Source: Gemmatimonadota bacterium
GTDB taxonomy: Bacteria > 4572-55 > J002
Assembly (NCBI GenBank): GCA_003697105.1
Contig: RFFQ01000114.1
Location: forward strand, 1-44,729
Direction of reading: 5' to 3'
DNA length: 44,729 nucleotides
How positions within the stretch are numbered: position 1 is the first letter of the stretch; each line of letters starts with the position of its first letter. The translations under genes were made by a program, and so were the position numbers. The notes under the pieces are model-generated. The model was given only the letters and a program-made list of their open reading frames with translations, did no database searches and was not told the origin of the DNA. This document shows positions 8,118-16,561 of this stretch, piece by piece.

Positions 8118-10037
8118 ATGCGTAAACCCTTTAAGCGTATTCCATACCGCTTCCGGACACTTGTCAAGATTATCGCGGATGCCTTTCTAATTTTACTTGC
8201 TTATTTTACGGCATATTTGATCCGCTTTGAGTTTTCCATTCCCCCCACCGAGATGGAAACGATCCTTCGCTCGATCCCCTTAGTATTTATTTCCGGGTCT
8301 ATAGCGATTGCCTTGTTCCGGGTCTATAAAGGACGTTGGGAGTACGCCAGTATCCGCGACCTCATTTCTATTTTTCTAGCGGTGACATGGGGCTGGTTGA
8401 CCTTTATTCTCCTGTTAAATATGTTTCAATTACATGGGAACCCACGCTCCGTTTTAGTTATCTATTGGCTTCTGAGTTTGCTCTTTGTAGGTGGTGTCCG
8501 TTTTTCTTACCGGATTTTCACGGAAATGCGCTCCATGCCGTGGGGGAATGCCTGTTATGTGCTGGTTATTGGCGCCGGAAAAGCGGGAGAAATGATCATC
8601 CGGCAAATTCGGAATGAACCTCGATTGGGATATTATCCGGTCGGTTTGGTGGATGATGACCCGGAAAAGCAACATACTCAGATTCATGGCGTTCCCGTTC
8701 TCGGAACCATTGACGACTTGGAGCACATTCTTCAGGGGCGAAATGTGGATCAGATTATCATTGCCGCTCCGTCTGCCACACCTGCTGAAATGCGCCGCAT
8801 TGTCGAAGCATGTGAGCGCGTTAATTTGGAGTTCAAGACCGTTCCCGGACCTAAAGAATTAGTCAATGGTGATGTCTCGATTAGCCAAATACGCCACGTC
8901 AAGATAGAAGACCTCCTGGATCGGGTGCCGGTGGAGATCGATTTGAATCAAATTCGAGCTTTCATTACGGGGCGGACGATCCTCATTACGGGTGCCGCCG
9001 GTTCTATCGGGTCTGAGTTAGCCCGGCAAATTTTGCAATTTTATCCCGCCAAATTGGTCTGTTTTGACCGCACAGAAAATAGCCTTTTCCATCTCAAAAA
9101 TGATTTGGATGCATACCAACTACCGGTTGATTATGAAGTCTGCGTTGCGGATATTCTTGACTTTGAAAAGGCAAATGATGTCTTTGCGAATGTCCAGCCG
9201 GATGTGGTGTTCCACGCTGCCGCTTACAAGCATGTCCCGCTAATGGAAGCGCATCCTGAAGAAGCCATCCGCAATAATGTCTTTGGTACGATCAATATGA
9301 TACGGTTGGCGGAACGGTACCACGCGGAAAAATTTGTCCTTATTTCAACAGATAAAGCGGTCAATCCGACCTCCATGATGGGGGCTTCCAAGCGATTAGC
9401 GGAATTGGTGGTTCAATCGTATGCCGAGAAATCCGATCTAAAACTTGTTACGGTTCGTTTTGGAAATGTTTTGGGGAGTATGGGTAGCGCGCTACCACTC
9501 TTTCAAAAACAGATTGAAGCCGGCGGTCCGGTAACGATTACCCACCCCGAGATGAAACGCTTTTTTATGACCATCCCTGAAGCGGTTAAATTGATTTTGG
9601 AAGCCGCGAAAATGGGTGAAAATGGTGAGATTTATGTGTTGGATATGGGTGAACCCATCAAAATCGAGGATTTTGCCCGCCATTTGATTCGTCTTTCCGG
9701 TCTGGAACCTGAAAAAGATATTCCGATTACCTATATCGGTATGCGACCCGGTGAAAAGATGGTGGAAGAGCTATGGACTGCCCATGAGCGTGTCCAAGAG
9801 ACGGAACATCGAAAAATCATGCGGGCAAAAGGAACCCAACATAAAACGTGGGAAGCCTTACAGGCAGACCTCAATGACCTGCGGCTTTACATCCGGCTGA
9901 TGGACCGGGCATCGATTTACAAAAAAGTGCAGCAGTTAATCCCAGAATACAAACCCTTTACCGGCGAAATGCCCCAACAGACAAAAACGACCTCTCCCCC
10001 AACAAACCCCAGCCGAGGCAAACAAACCTCCCGCTAA
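8118..10037 (+). CDS. Membrane-bound UDP-GlcNAc 4,6-dehydratase (PglF/WbpM/CapD type)
   Basis: The 639-residue protein begins with four hydrophobic helices (~residues 14-130), then a first Rossmann domain (VLVIGAGKAGEMI ~150-163) and a catalytic SDR domain (ILITGAAGSIGSEL ~289-302). The active-site stretch is STDKAVNPTSMMGASKR (~411-427), with Met in place of the usual catalytic Tyr. That is the hallmark of the PglF/WbpM/FlaA1 dehydratases, which use a Met-Lys pair. It converts UDP-GlcNAc to UDP-4-keto-6-deoxy-GlcNAc in the membrane, feeding the 4-aminotransferase upstream. The last ~25 residues are rich in Pro, Gln, Thr and Ser and look disordered. Its stop overlaps the stop of the convergent wecG-like gene by 4 bases. 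Confidence 0.92.
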   Translation: MRKPFKRIPYRFRTLVKIIADAFLILLAYFTAYLIRFEFSIPPTEMETILRSIPLVFISGSIAIALFRVYKGRWEYASIRDLISIFLAVTWGWLTFILLLNMFQLHGNPRSVLVIYWLLSLLFVGGVRFSYRIFTEMRSMPWGNACYVLVIGAGKAGEMIIRQIRNEPRLGYYPVGLVDDDPEKQHTQIHGVPVLGTIDDLEHILQGRNVDQIIIAAPSATPAEMRRIVEACERVNLEFKTVPGPKELVNGDVSISQIRHVKIEDLLDRVPVEIDLNQIRAFITGRTILITGAAGSIGSELARQILQFYPAKLVCFDRTENSLFHLKNDLDAYQLPVDYEVCVADILDFEKANDVFANVQPDVVFHAAAYKHVPLMEAHPEEAIRNNVFGTINMIRLAERYHAEKFVLISTDKAVNPTSMMGASKRLAELVVQSYAEKSDLKLVTVRFGNVLGSMGSALPLFQKQIEAGGPVTITHPEMKRFFMTIPEAVKLILEAAKMGENGEIYVLDMGEPIKIEDFARHLIRLSGLEPEKDIPITYIGMRPGEKMVEELWTAHERVQETEHRKIMRAKGTQHKTWEALQADLNDLRLYIRLMDRASIYKKVQQLIPEYKPFTGEMPQQTKTTSPPTNPSRGKQTSR

Positions 10038-10780
10038 CCCCGCAGACACCACCTGTATTTTAGAAATTGGTAGATGAAATAAGTGTTTATCACCGCATAA
10101 CGCTTGAATTTCTTAGGGTCTTGAATTGAGCGATATAGCCATTCAAGACCATTTTTTGTCCACTTTGGTGCCGCTTTTTTCAATCCAGCAACGACCTCAA
10201 AACTGCCACCAACCCCCAGACAAACCGGTACCTGTAATCTGTTGAGATGCCGGTATATCCACAATTCTTGTTTGGGGGAGCCAAGAGCAACAAATAGGAT
10301 ATCCGGTTGTGTCGCGTTAATCTCTTGAATAATCCGGGGAGTTTCCGCCACTGTAAAGTAGCCATCATGCCACCCAGTGGCGTTTAGGTGCGGATAATCC
10401 TGCCGGCAACGCTTCTGCAACTTCTGAAGTACTGCCGGTGTACTCCCTAAAAAATAAAACCGGTAGTCCTGTTGATGACTACCGGCGAGCAATGCTTCCA
10501 TTAGGGTAATTCCGCCTAAATCCTTTTCTTTTAAAGGCTGACCTAACCATTTACAGCCAAAATAAACCGCATTTTCCGGGATAATCCCGCCCGAATGATG
10601 AATCGCTTCCGCAAGTTCGGGAAGGCGATCCATCAAATACATTTTGTTGGCATTGAGTACCGAAATTTGGGTAGGTTTTCTCTGCCGGACCCATCGATCA
10701 ACTTGATCCAGCCATTCGGCTAACGTCAAATCATCTAGCGGGTAGTGTAAAAATTGGCGGCGGTACTCAAGATTAAGCAT
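10034..10780 (-). CDS. WecG/TagA/CpsF family glycosyltransferase
   Basis: This is a 248-residue GT26-family protein. It shows the conserved NANKMYLMDR near residue 42, GIIPENAVYFG, and ALGSPKQELWIYRH (~residues 170-185). Known members add ManNAcA (WecG) or ManNAc (TagA) to an undecaprenyl-diphosphate-linked amino sugar. The donor fits the UDP-ManNAc(3NAc)A-type pathway encoded in the same operon, with the WbpI/WecB-like epimerase immediately upstream; the ATG overlaps the end of that gene by 8 bases. It would act as the second transferase after the PglC-like enzyme; this order is inferred. It is the last gene of the minus-strand operon. No terminator is visible between it and the convergent dehydratase gene. 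Confidence 0.9.
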   Translation of the reverse strand: MLNLEYRRQFLHYPLDDLTLAEWLDQVDRWVRQRKPTQISVLNANKMYLMDRLPELAEAIHHSGGIIPENAVYFGCKWLGQPLKEKDLGGITLMEALLAGSHQQDYRFYFLGSTPAVLQKLQKRCRQDYPHLNATGWHDGYFTVAETPRIIQEINATQPDILFVALGSPKQELWIYRHLNRLQVPVCLGVGGSFEVVAGLKKAAPKWTKNGLEWLYRSIQDPKKFKRYAVINTYFIYQFLKYRWCLRG

Positions 10781-11870
10781 GATACACGTGATTAATGACC
10801 TTCACAATGCGTTCGGCGGTATGTCCATCCCACAAGGGTGGTATTTGACCTGTTTTGGTGTTCCCTGCTAAAATTTCCTGTACGGCGGCGACAATCGCTC
10901 CCGTCTCCAGCGGAATCAATTGGTTCGTACCCAATGTGATCGTTACCGGACGCTCTGTATTCTCCCGTAAGGTTAAGCAGGGGATGCTCAACGCGGTGGT
11001 TTCCTCCTGAATTCCCCCGGAATCTGTTATGACCACCATCGCGTGTTGCATCGCATTCAGAAAATCCAGATAACCTAACGGCGGTAATAAGCGGAAGTTG
11101 GTAAGGGATTCAATTTGGTTCTGAAACCCAAAATCAATAAGCCGTTGCCGGGTACGAGGATGTACCGGAAAAATTACGGGTAACTGGGGGTCTAATTCCG
11201 AAAACGCGCTCAAGATGGTTTGAAGTGCCGCTTTATCATCCACGTTACTGGGGCGGTGCAGCGTGACGAGAGCATATTCCCAAGGGGAAAGCCCCAGATC
11301 GGTTAAAATCGAGGATTGTCGCGCTTTTTCTTGGTAAAACCGTAAAGAATCGATCATCACATTGCCCACAAAATGGACCTTTTCCGCTGCAATACCTTCT
11401 TGTTTTAGATGATCGAGGCCGCTTTGTTCCGTGACGAACAGTATATCCGAGAGTGCATCCGTGACAATCCGGTTGATTTCCTCCGGCATCCGGCGATCCC
11501 CACTGCGTAGCCCCGCCTCTACATGAATTACCGGTACATGGAGTTTTGTCGCGGTCAACGCACAAGCCACCGTTGAATTAACATCGCCAACGACCAGAAC
11601 GGCATCCGGTTGGTATTGCAGCAAAATATCTTCAAACGCGACCATAATCGCGGCGGTCTGTTTGGCGTGAGACCCCGAACCCACCCCCAAATATACCTCC
11701 GGTTGGGGGAGTTCGAGATCATCAAAAAAAATCTTGGACATCTTTTCATCATAATGCTGCCCAGTATGGACGAGTACCGGCTCTAGCTGGGGATACTGTC
11801 CCATCGCCCGCTGAATCGGGGCAACCTTCATAAAATTCGGGCGTGCCCCCACAACGTTCATAATTCTCAT
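10773..11870 (-). CDS. UDP-N-acetylglucosamine / UDP-GlcNAc(3NAc)A 2-epimerase (WecB/WbpI type)
   Basis: About 365 residues of the non-hydrolysing 2-epimerase family. It has VGARPNFMKVAP at the N-terminus, HVEAGLRSGDRRMPEEINR (~residues 110-130) and ITDSGGIQEE (~280-290). These give the UDP-binding and catalytic Asp/Glu/His residues. The enzyme inverts C2 of a UDP-HexNAc. With the WbpA, WbpB/D and WbpE homologues in this window, the WbpI reaction (UDP-GlcNAc3NAcA to UDP-ManNAc3NAcA) is the best fit. A plain WecB role (UDP-GlcNAc to UDP-ManNAc) followed by oxidation is the alternative. I prefer ATG 11870 because it gives the family-typical MRIMNVVGARPNF; an in-frame TTG at 11882 lies upstream and has no better Shine-Dalgarno site. 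Confidence 0.9.
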   Translation of the reverse strand: MRIMNVVGARPNFMKVAPIQRAMGQYPQLEPVLVHTGQHYDEKMSKIFFDDLELPQPEVYLGVGSGSHAKQTAAIMVAFEDILLQYQPDAVLVVGDVNSTVACALTATKLHVPVIHVEAGLRSGDRRMPEEINRIVTDALSDILFVTEQSGLDHLKQEGIAAEKVHFVGNVMIDSLRFYQEKARQSSILTDLGLSPWEYALVTLHRPSNVDDKAALQTILSAFSELDPQLPVIFPVHPRTRQRLIDFGFQNQIESLTNFRLLPPLGYLDFLNAMQHAMVVITDSGGIQEETTALSIPCLTLRENTERPVTITLGTNQLIPLETGAIVAAVQEILAGNTKTGQIPPLWDGHTAERIVKVINHVYHA

Positions 11871-11899
11871 AATACGGTTCAACTTTCGACTATAAAAAT

Positions 11900-13198
11900 T
11901 TAGAGGAGTATCACATTGTCGCTACTGATCATCTTTTGGGTCGCATTACGGGTATCCAGAATAACGGTTGACTTTTCCATGATATACTCGTAGTCAAAAC
12001 AACTATGATTGGTGGTGATGACCACACAATCTGCGGATTCTAGCACCGGATCGGTTAATTCCACTTGTGCCATGCGTAAGCCGTGATCATCAAATTGGGG
12101 TAAATAGGGGTCATGATACAAGACATTTGCTCCCAATTCTTGCAAAAATTTGATGATTGGAATGGCTGGTGACTCTCGAATATCAGCCACATCTTTTTTG
12201 TAGGCAACACCTAACAACAAAATGGTTGATCCTTTAATGGACTTCGCGCGATCATTCAAAATGCGCCCAATTTTTTCCACCACATAGCGGGGCATAGAAT
12301 CATTCACTTCGCCCGCCAGCTCAATAAAGCGGGTGTATAAGCCATATTCTTTTGCTTTCCATGAAAGATAAAATGGATCCAGCGGGATACAGTGCCCGCC
12401 TAAACCCGGACCCGGATAAAACGGCATATAGCCAAATGGCTTGGTGGAAGCAGCGCTGATGACTTCCCAAACACTGATTTTCATCTCGTTGCACAATTGA
12501 GTCAACTCATTAACCAGTGCAATATTGACATTACGGAAGGTGTTCTCAAAAACTTTGCACATTTCCGCTACTTTGGGGGATGTTACCGGAAATACATTTT
12601 GTACCGAATTTGTGTAAAACACCACGGCTAATTCCGTACATTTGGGAGTCACGCCACCGATGACTTTCGGAATATTTTCGGTTTTATGCGTTTTATTGCC
12701 CGGGTCAACTCGTTCCGGTGAAAACACCAGAAAAATATCTTCGCCGATCTTCAGTCCGGATTTTTCAAGCTCGGGCTTGAGCAACTCTTCGGTAGTGCCC
12801 GGATACGTTGTGCTTTCCAAGATAATCAATTGATCCGGTTTTAGGTGTTGGGTGGTATCGCGCACCGCACTTTCGATATAACGCATTTCCGGAGTTTTGT
12901 TTGCCGTGAGGGGTGTCGGAACACAAATAATGATAACATCGCATTTCCGAATCACGGAAAAGTCGGTTGTGGCGGAAATCATACCGTTTTCAATAAAGGG
13001 GGAAAGTTCCTCGGAAGAAACATCATTAATATAACTTTTACCACGGTTAATTTCTTCAACTCGCTCCTGCCACGGGTCAATCCCGATTACGGTATAGCCT
13101 GCTTTTGCTTTTGTTACCGCTAGGGGTAAGCCCACGTATCCCAAGCCGAGTACCGCCACCACCGCGGACCGGTCTTTAAGTTTATCATAGAGTGCCAT
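11900..13198 (-). CDS. UDP-N-acetyl-hexosamine 6-dehydrogenase (WbpA/WecC-like)
   Basis: This 432-residue nucleotide-sugar dehydrogenase has NAD-binding VLGLGYVGLPLA (~residues 15-26) and ESTTYPGTT near 130. The catalytic cysteine is ~C270 in PGLGGHCIPLDPFYLSWKA, and GVAYKKDVADIRESPA falls near 345. It oxidises C6 of a UDP-HexNAc to the uronic acid with two NAD+. The motif set resembles the UDP-GlcNAc-oxidising WbpA/WbpO/TviB group, so it probably starts the UDP-GlcNAcA-based pathway that is continued by genes on the other strand. ATG 13198 has GAGG about 10 bases upstream. It is 11 bases after the toroid gene stop and 29 bases before the epimerase. Confidence 0.92.
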   Translation of the reverse strand: MALYDKLKDRSAVVAVLGLGYVGLPLAVTKAKAGYTVIGIDPWQERVEEINRGKSYINDVSSEELSPFIENGMISATTDFSVIRKCDVIIICVPTPLTANKTPEMRYIESAVRDTTQHLKPDQLIILESTTYPGTTEELLKPELEKSGLKIGEDIFLVFSPERVDPGNKTHKTENIPKVIGGVTPKCTELAVVFYTNSVQNVFPVTSPKVAEMCKVFENTFRNVNIALVNELTQLCNEMKISVWEVISAASTKPFGYMPFYPGPGLGGHCIPLDPFYLSWKAKEYGLYTRFIELAGEVNDSMPRYVVEKIGRILNDRAKSIKGSTILLLGVAYKKDVADIRESPAIPIIKFLQELGANVLYHDPYLPQFDDHGLRMAQVELTDPVLESADCVVITTNHSCFDYEYIMEKSTVILDTRNATQKMISSDNVILL

Positions 13199-13209
13199 AA
13201 ATCCATCCT

Positions 13210-14379
13210 CTAGGAAGTATTAAATGGGTTTAAGTAATATGCCAGTGCATAAAACATCCATGCCTGACTCCAACGAATATAAGGAATTTTATTTGTAAAC
13301 CATTTGGTTTTCTGAAAGTAAAAATACCCCCGCTGGGGGTCTTGCATTTGATCGACCGTCCATTCCAACAGATGTCGGCAAAAGCGTTCAACGTCGAAGT
13401 CACAATATTGTCGCAAGGTGATGAACGTCATGACTGCCTGCGCCGGACAATGCACGTCAATCGGATAAAGTTGGTTATGATAATATGTTGGGGTGTAATC
13501 GTCTAGGAAAAAATGTGTCCGGTAATAACGGAGTCCCTTTAAAAGTGCCGCTTCTCCCGAAAAATCTTGTGCGGCGCTCTGATACGCATGCAGGCACTCC
13601 AAATTATAACCGGTATGGAAGCTATCAATCCATTGTTGATAGGCTAACGGGCTGTAAAACCACGATCCGTCCGGATTTTGATGATCCAGACAAAATCGTA
13701 CTGCTTTTTGAGCGGTCTCGATCAATTCGGAGTCTTGCGTGTGGCAATAAACTCGGCTGAGTAGCCGCACTCCTAACAGCGAGGCATTGAAGACCTGCGA
13801 TTGATCCCGCGGTGAGTACGAAAAACAGAAGGAATCCTCTGTTCCGGTTCGATTCAGATCACGTAAGATAAATTCGCAAGCTCTCCGTGCCAGCGTCAAA
13901 TAAGAGTCCTCACCTAAAATTTTATATGCCAGCAGAAACGCATCACCGACGAAGGATGTCACCACGATATTGGGGGTGTATTTTGGCTGATAAAATGCCC
14001 GTGCTTGCCAGTCAAAATTGTAGCCCCATCCGGCTCCGCACCACCCCATACTTTGACACCGGTGCAACTCGGCGATAAATCGTAGTGATAGTTGCCGGTA
14101 GGTCTCATCCTGAGTGGCTTGATAGCAGTTCAAACAACCGGATAAAAAGAGGGCTAATCCTTTAGGATTATCACCCGTTGGCACCCCCAAAAGGGGTCTT
14201 AAGTTGATCGGGCTTCGCTTCAAAAGTTGAATCCAAGCGAGCCGAATTATCCGGCTGTGGCGAAAGGGGGTCGCCTGAAAAAGCCGGCTGTTTAAGCCAT
14301 CATAGCAATCCCAGCCCTTAAAATCGACCGTGATTAGGTATTGAAAAAGCCGCTCAAATGCCGTTTGGAGTTTGTTCAC
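13210..14379 (-). CDS. Alpha/alpha-toroid protein of unknown function (paralogue 1)
   Basis: This is a 389-residue soluble protein without a signal peptide. Helical hairpins rich in aromatic residues suggest an alpha/alpha barrel (six-hairpin or prenyltransferase/terpene-cyclase-like toroid). Distinct motifs are GDNPKG (~65), GWGYNFDW (~120), NPDGSWFY (~235), WIDSFHTGYNLECL (~250), YYHNQLYPIDVHC (~300) and IRWSQAWM near the C-terminus. The same motifs occur in order in the protein encoded at 18814-20025, so they are paralogues. Fold relatives include uronate lyases, glycoside hydrolases and epimerases, hence a role in modifying a sugar or polysaccharide is plausible; no catalytic assignment can be made. 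It starts at GTG in a GTGA overlap with the upstream gene, preceded by GAGAGGG. Confidence 0.8.
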   Translation of the reverse strand: MNKLQTAFERLFQYLITVDFKGWDCYDGLNSRLFQATPFRHSRIIRLAWIQLLKRSPINLRPLLGVPTGDNPKGLALFLSGCLNCYQATQDETYRQLSLRFIAELHRCQSMGWCGAGWGYNFDWQARAFYQPKYTPNIVVTSFVGDAFLLAYKILGEDSYLTLARRACEFILRDLNRTGTEDSFCFSYSPRDQSQVFNASLLGVRLLSRVYCHTQDSELIETAQKAVRFCLDHQNPDGSWFYSPLAYQQWIDSFHTGYNLECLHAYQSAAQDFSGEAALLKGLRYYRTHFFLDDYTPTYYHNQLYPIDVHCPAQAVMTFITLRQYCDFDVERFCRHLLEWTVDQMQDPQRGYFYFQKTKWFTNKIPYIRWSQAWMFYALAYYLNPFNTS

Positions 14380-15464
14380 GGTATCCCTCTCAATTCGGTG
14401 AAGTGGCTAAAATCAGTCCGACCCGACCAGACATATAATAACCAGCCTAAATGATACGAACAGCACTCTGGATGAATGACCCGTTGGGAGGGTGATACAA
14501 GCACATCTTCCGTGCCGCGTATGGTGTGACCCAAGGCACGCACCAATCGCACCGGACGTTGCCACCGCGCTTGTCGCCGGAGTGACCGGTGAATGAAAAA
14601 GGGTTGGGTTTGGATCATCGGGTAGCCCTTAAACCAGTCAAGACTCTTCTGAATTGCCGCTTCTGCACCGGATACGTTCCAATCCTGTGCCGGCAATAGA
14701 AAAAGCAACGCCATCGCATCCTGATGAACACTGTAGATCGGATACCAATCCATGACTTTTGCGGTATAGGCATTGAAGAACCATGCCCATTCCCCCCCAA
14801 CCCCTTGCCGGGCAATCACCCGGTGCATTGCCTGACAACATACGGATCGCACCGGATCATCATCAAATTGGCACGCAAAATGGGCTAATGCGGCTAAAAA
14901 ATAGGCAATTCCGCCAAAGGAAATAAATCCCCCCCGAAATCCCCGGTGATGAAACGGAAAGAACGTTTGTGGATGCATAAACTGGGTAATCAACATCTCG
15001 ATGAGTTCCCGTGCACGTTGATATACCAGCGCCTTACCGGTTTTGACCGCATACGTTGTTGTCCCCCAAGCCGCCCAACTAAGGTCTTGGATGGTGTATT
15101 TCCAGTTGTGCTCTTGATTTCCGAGCCGTTGGAAAAGCCAATCAAACAGGACTGCCGCCTGATCATGTTCTGCTGTTGCTAGTATATGCAGTAACAAACC
15201 TCGATTTGCCACATTTTGATCTCGTTCCAGATGCCGTGCCAAATAGGCTTCGATCAATGTGGATATATCCCACGGGAGTGAATCCCGTGCCGCTACCTGC
15301 TGCAAACCGGCAAGTACATTGATGGTATAGCGATATACCTTCGGATACTGAACCGTGTGTTGGTACTGGTCGCCAACCAACCGGGTTGAGGAGGCAAACA
15401 GATATGTCTGATCATCAAACATGTGGGTTAATAACTCCAACGATTTTTGAATCAGAGGCTTCAT
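14376..15464 (-). CDS. Alpha/alpha-toroid-like protein of unknown function (divergent member)
   Basis: This 362-residue soluble helical protein is unrelated in detail to its two toroid neighbours but has similar composition: Trp/Tyr-rich helical pairs such as WKYTIQDLSWAAWGT (~140) and GFRGGFISFGGIAYFLAAL (~200). It also has GGEWAWFFNAYTAKVMDWYP immediately followed by IYSVHQDAM (~240-270). I do not recognise a named function. The conserved-looking WYPIYSVHQD core with acid and histidine residues could form an active-site cleft at the end of a helical barrel. It follows a 176-base gap after the N-acyltransferase gene, the largest gap in this operon, and overlaps the next toroid gene by 4 bases. 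Its ATG at 15464 has no clear Shine-Dalgarno site. Confidence 0.75.
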   Translation of the reverse strand: MKPLIQKSLELLTHMFDDQTYLFASSTRLVGDQYQHTVQYPKVYRYTINVLAGLQQVAARDSLPWDISTLIEAYLARHLERDQNVANRGLLLHILATAEHDQAAVLFDWLFQRLGNQEHNWKYTIQDLSWAAWGTTTYAVKTGKALVYQRARELIEMLITQFMHPQTFFPFHHRGFRGGFISFGGIAYFLAALAHFACQFDDDPVRSVCCQAMHRVIARQGVGGEWAWFFNAYTAKVMDWYPIYSVHQDAMALLFLLPAQDWNVSGAEAAIQKSLDWFKGYPMIQTQPFFIHRSLRRQARWQRPVRLVRALGHTIRGTEDVLVSPSQRVIHPECCSYHLGWLLYVWSGRTDFSHFTELRGIP

Positions 15465-15639
15465 CGGGGGGGACTTTTCGAGGATAGGGTGATATGTAGA
15501 TGAAGAATATGTACCGGCTCTTGAGTACTAGCCGCCGGTAATTCCCCTAAAATAACGTATGTTACACCAATACCTTTGCCAAAACGTTGCCAACGCTTTG
15601 AAATCAATGAGGTAAATCCGTAAAAGCGCGGATACTTAT

Positions 15640-15654
15640 TTTACACGGTGTAAA
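15640..15654. promoter_or_regulatory. Perfect 15-base dyad TTTACAC-G-GTGTAAA
   Basis: A 7-base perfect inverted repeat with a single central base overlaps the stop codon of the N-acyltransferase gene and stands at the upstream edge of the 176-base intra-operon gap (15465-15640). It resembles an operator half-site pair and shares TTTACA/TGTAAA with dyads at 35747-35760 and 38744-38811. It may be a regulator site for an internal promoter, but part of it is constrained by coding, so chance is possible. Nothing else is visible in the gap. Confidence 0.3.
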
Positions 15655-16561
15655 TCGTGATCCCTTTTTGGGCATTTTGAATCATGTGATGAAACAACCT
15701 TGCCGCATCTGCCCGAAAAAATGCCATTCCATACCGCTCTATATCCTGACAAATCGTATCGGGAACATGCAATGCCATGTAACGCCGCACGTTGTGATTC
15801 ATTTTGTGCATATTGTGGGCATAGGTTTCTACCCAATGGTCTTGACCCGCCGCATCGATACACTTCACCCGAAACCGGCGTTCATGGTAGGGTTGTACCG
15901 GAAAGTCTGCTTTAAGGGCATCATCGACCGTGTGGACAAATGCCAATCGATTTGTGGAAACACCTACACCAATGATCCGTGCCTGATACGTTACCAACTG
16001 GTAGTACGGACTACATCGATCATACGGGTAGGGTGAATGATGGTGGGTGGCGGTGAGGGCTTCCGCGAGGGGTCCCAGCGCACAAACTGATTTTGCCGGG
16101 TGCAAACTGCGCTTTGCGCCGCGTTGTCGCCGGGCAAATTCAGTCAAAATACCGCTGTACGAGGGGCTTTTCCGGACATCAAACACCGGTTGGGTCAACA
16201 AATGTTTGTAGGAGTCCAATTCCGGGTACGTGGGGAATACAAGCGTGCCTTCTACCCCGACGGCTTCCCGCAACAGTACCAACATGTGGAAAAATGGGAA
16301 ATCCAGATGTAGATGATCCACGGAACTGTGAACAAACAGCACTTCACCCGGTTGTACCTGTAAATCATCCTGTAAAATCTGCCGAAACCGGCTTTTGTTG
16401 AGTGGTGGCAACGCCTTGACCCGTCGTTGTAATTGCCGGTATCGTATCTGTTTTAAGCGGAGTTGCCACCCGCGTGGCAAAACTTCCTTGACGACTTCTG
16501 TAACTCTCACACGTGCCTCGTCTTCTTGAAATGGCGGTATTCGGGTTCTGTATCGATCCAT
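15641..16561 (-). CDS. AAC(3)/antibiotic_NAT-family N-acyltransferase
   Basis: The protein is up to 306 residues. It carries the family signature: LFVHSSVDHL (~75), GTLVFPTYPELDSY (~108), then RSLHPAKSVCALGPLAEALTATHH (~155-178) and IIGVGVSTNRLAFVHTVDD (~215). Aminoglycoside 3-N-acetyltransferases use acyl-CoA to acylate an amino group, but many relatives sit in surface polysaccharide clusters and act on amino sugars. Here the usual Glu after the second His motif appears as Asp-Asp. Directly upstream are an AMP ligase, an SDR and an acyl carrier protein, so it may transfer an ACP-borne acyl group to a 4-amino sugar. ATG 16561 overlaps the upstream gene by 55 bases; a GTG at 16510 in a GTGA overlap is an equally likely start. 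A drug-resistance role is not supported. Confidence 0.82.
   Translation of the reverse strand: MDRYRTRIPPFQEDEARVRVTEVVKEVLPRGWQLRLKQIRYRQLQRRVKALPPLNKSRFRQILQDDLQVQPGEVLFVHSSVDHLHLDFPFFHMLVLLREAVGVEGTLVFPTYPELDSYKHLLTQPVFDVRKSPSYSGILTEFARRQRGAKRSLHPAKSVCALGPLAEALTATHHHSPYPYDRCSPYYQLVTYQARIIGVGVSTNRLAFVHTVDDALKADFPVQPYHERRFRVKCIDAAGQDHWVETYAHNMHKMNHNVRRYMALHVPDTICQDIERYGMAFFRADAARLFHHMIQNAQKGITIYTV

Noticed and set aside
11871-11882. TTG start for the 2-epimerase
   Set aside because: It adds four residues not typical of the family and has no better Shine-Dalgarno than ATG 11870.
15641-16561. Aminoglycoside resistance gene
   Set aside because: The family match is real, but the operon context and altered motif point to polysaccharide acylation; no resistance context is present.
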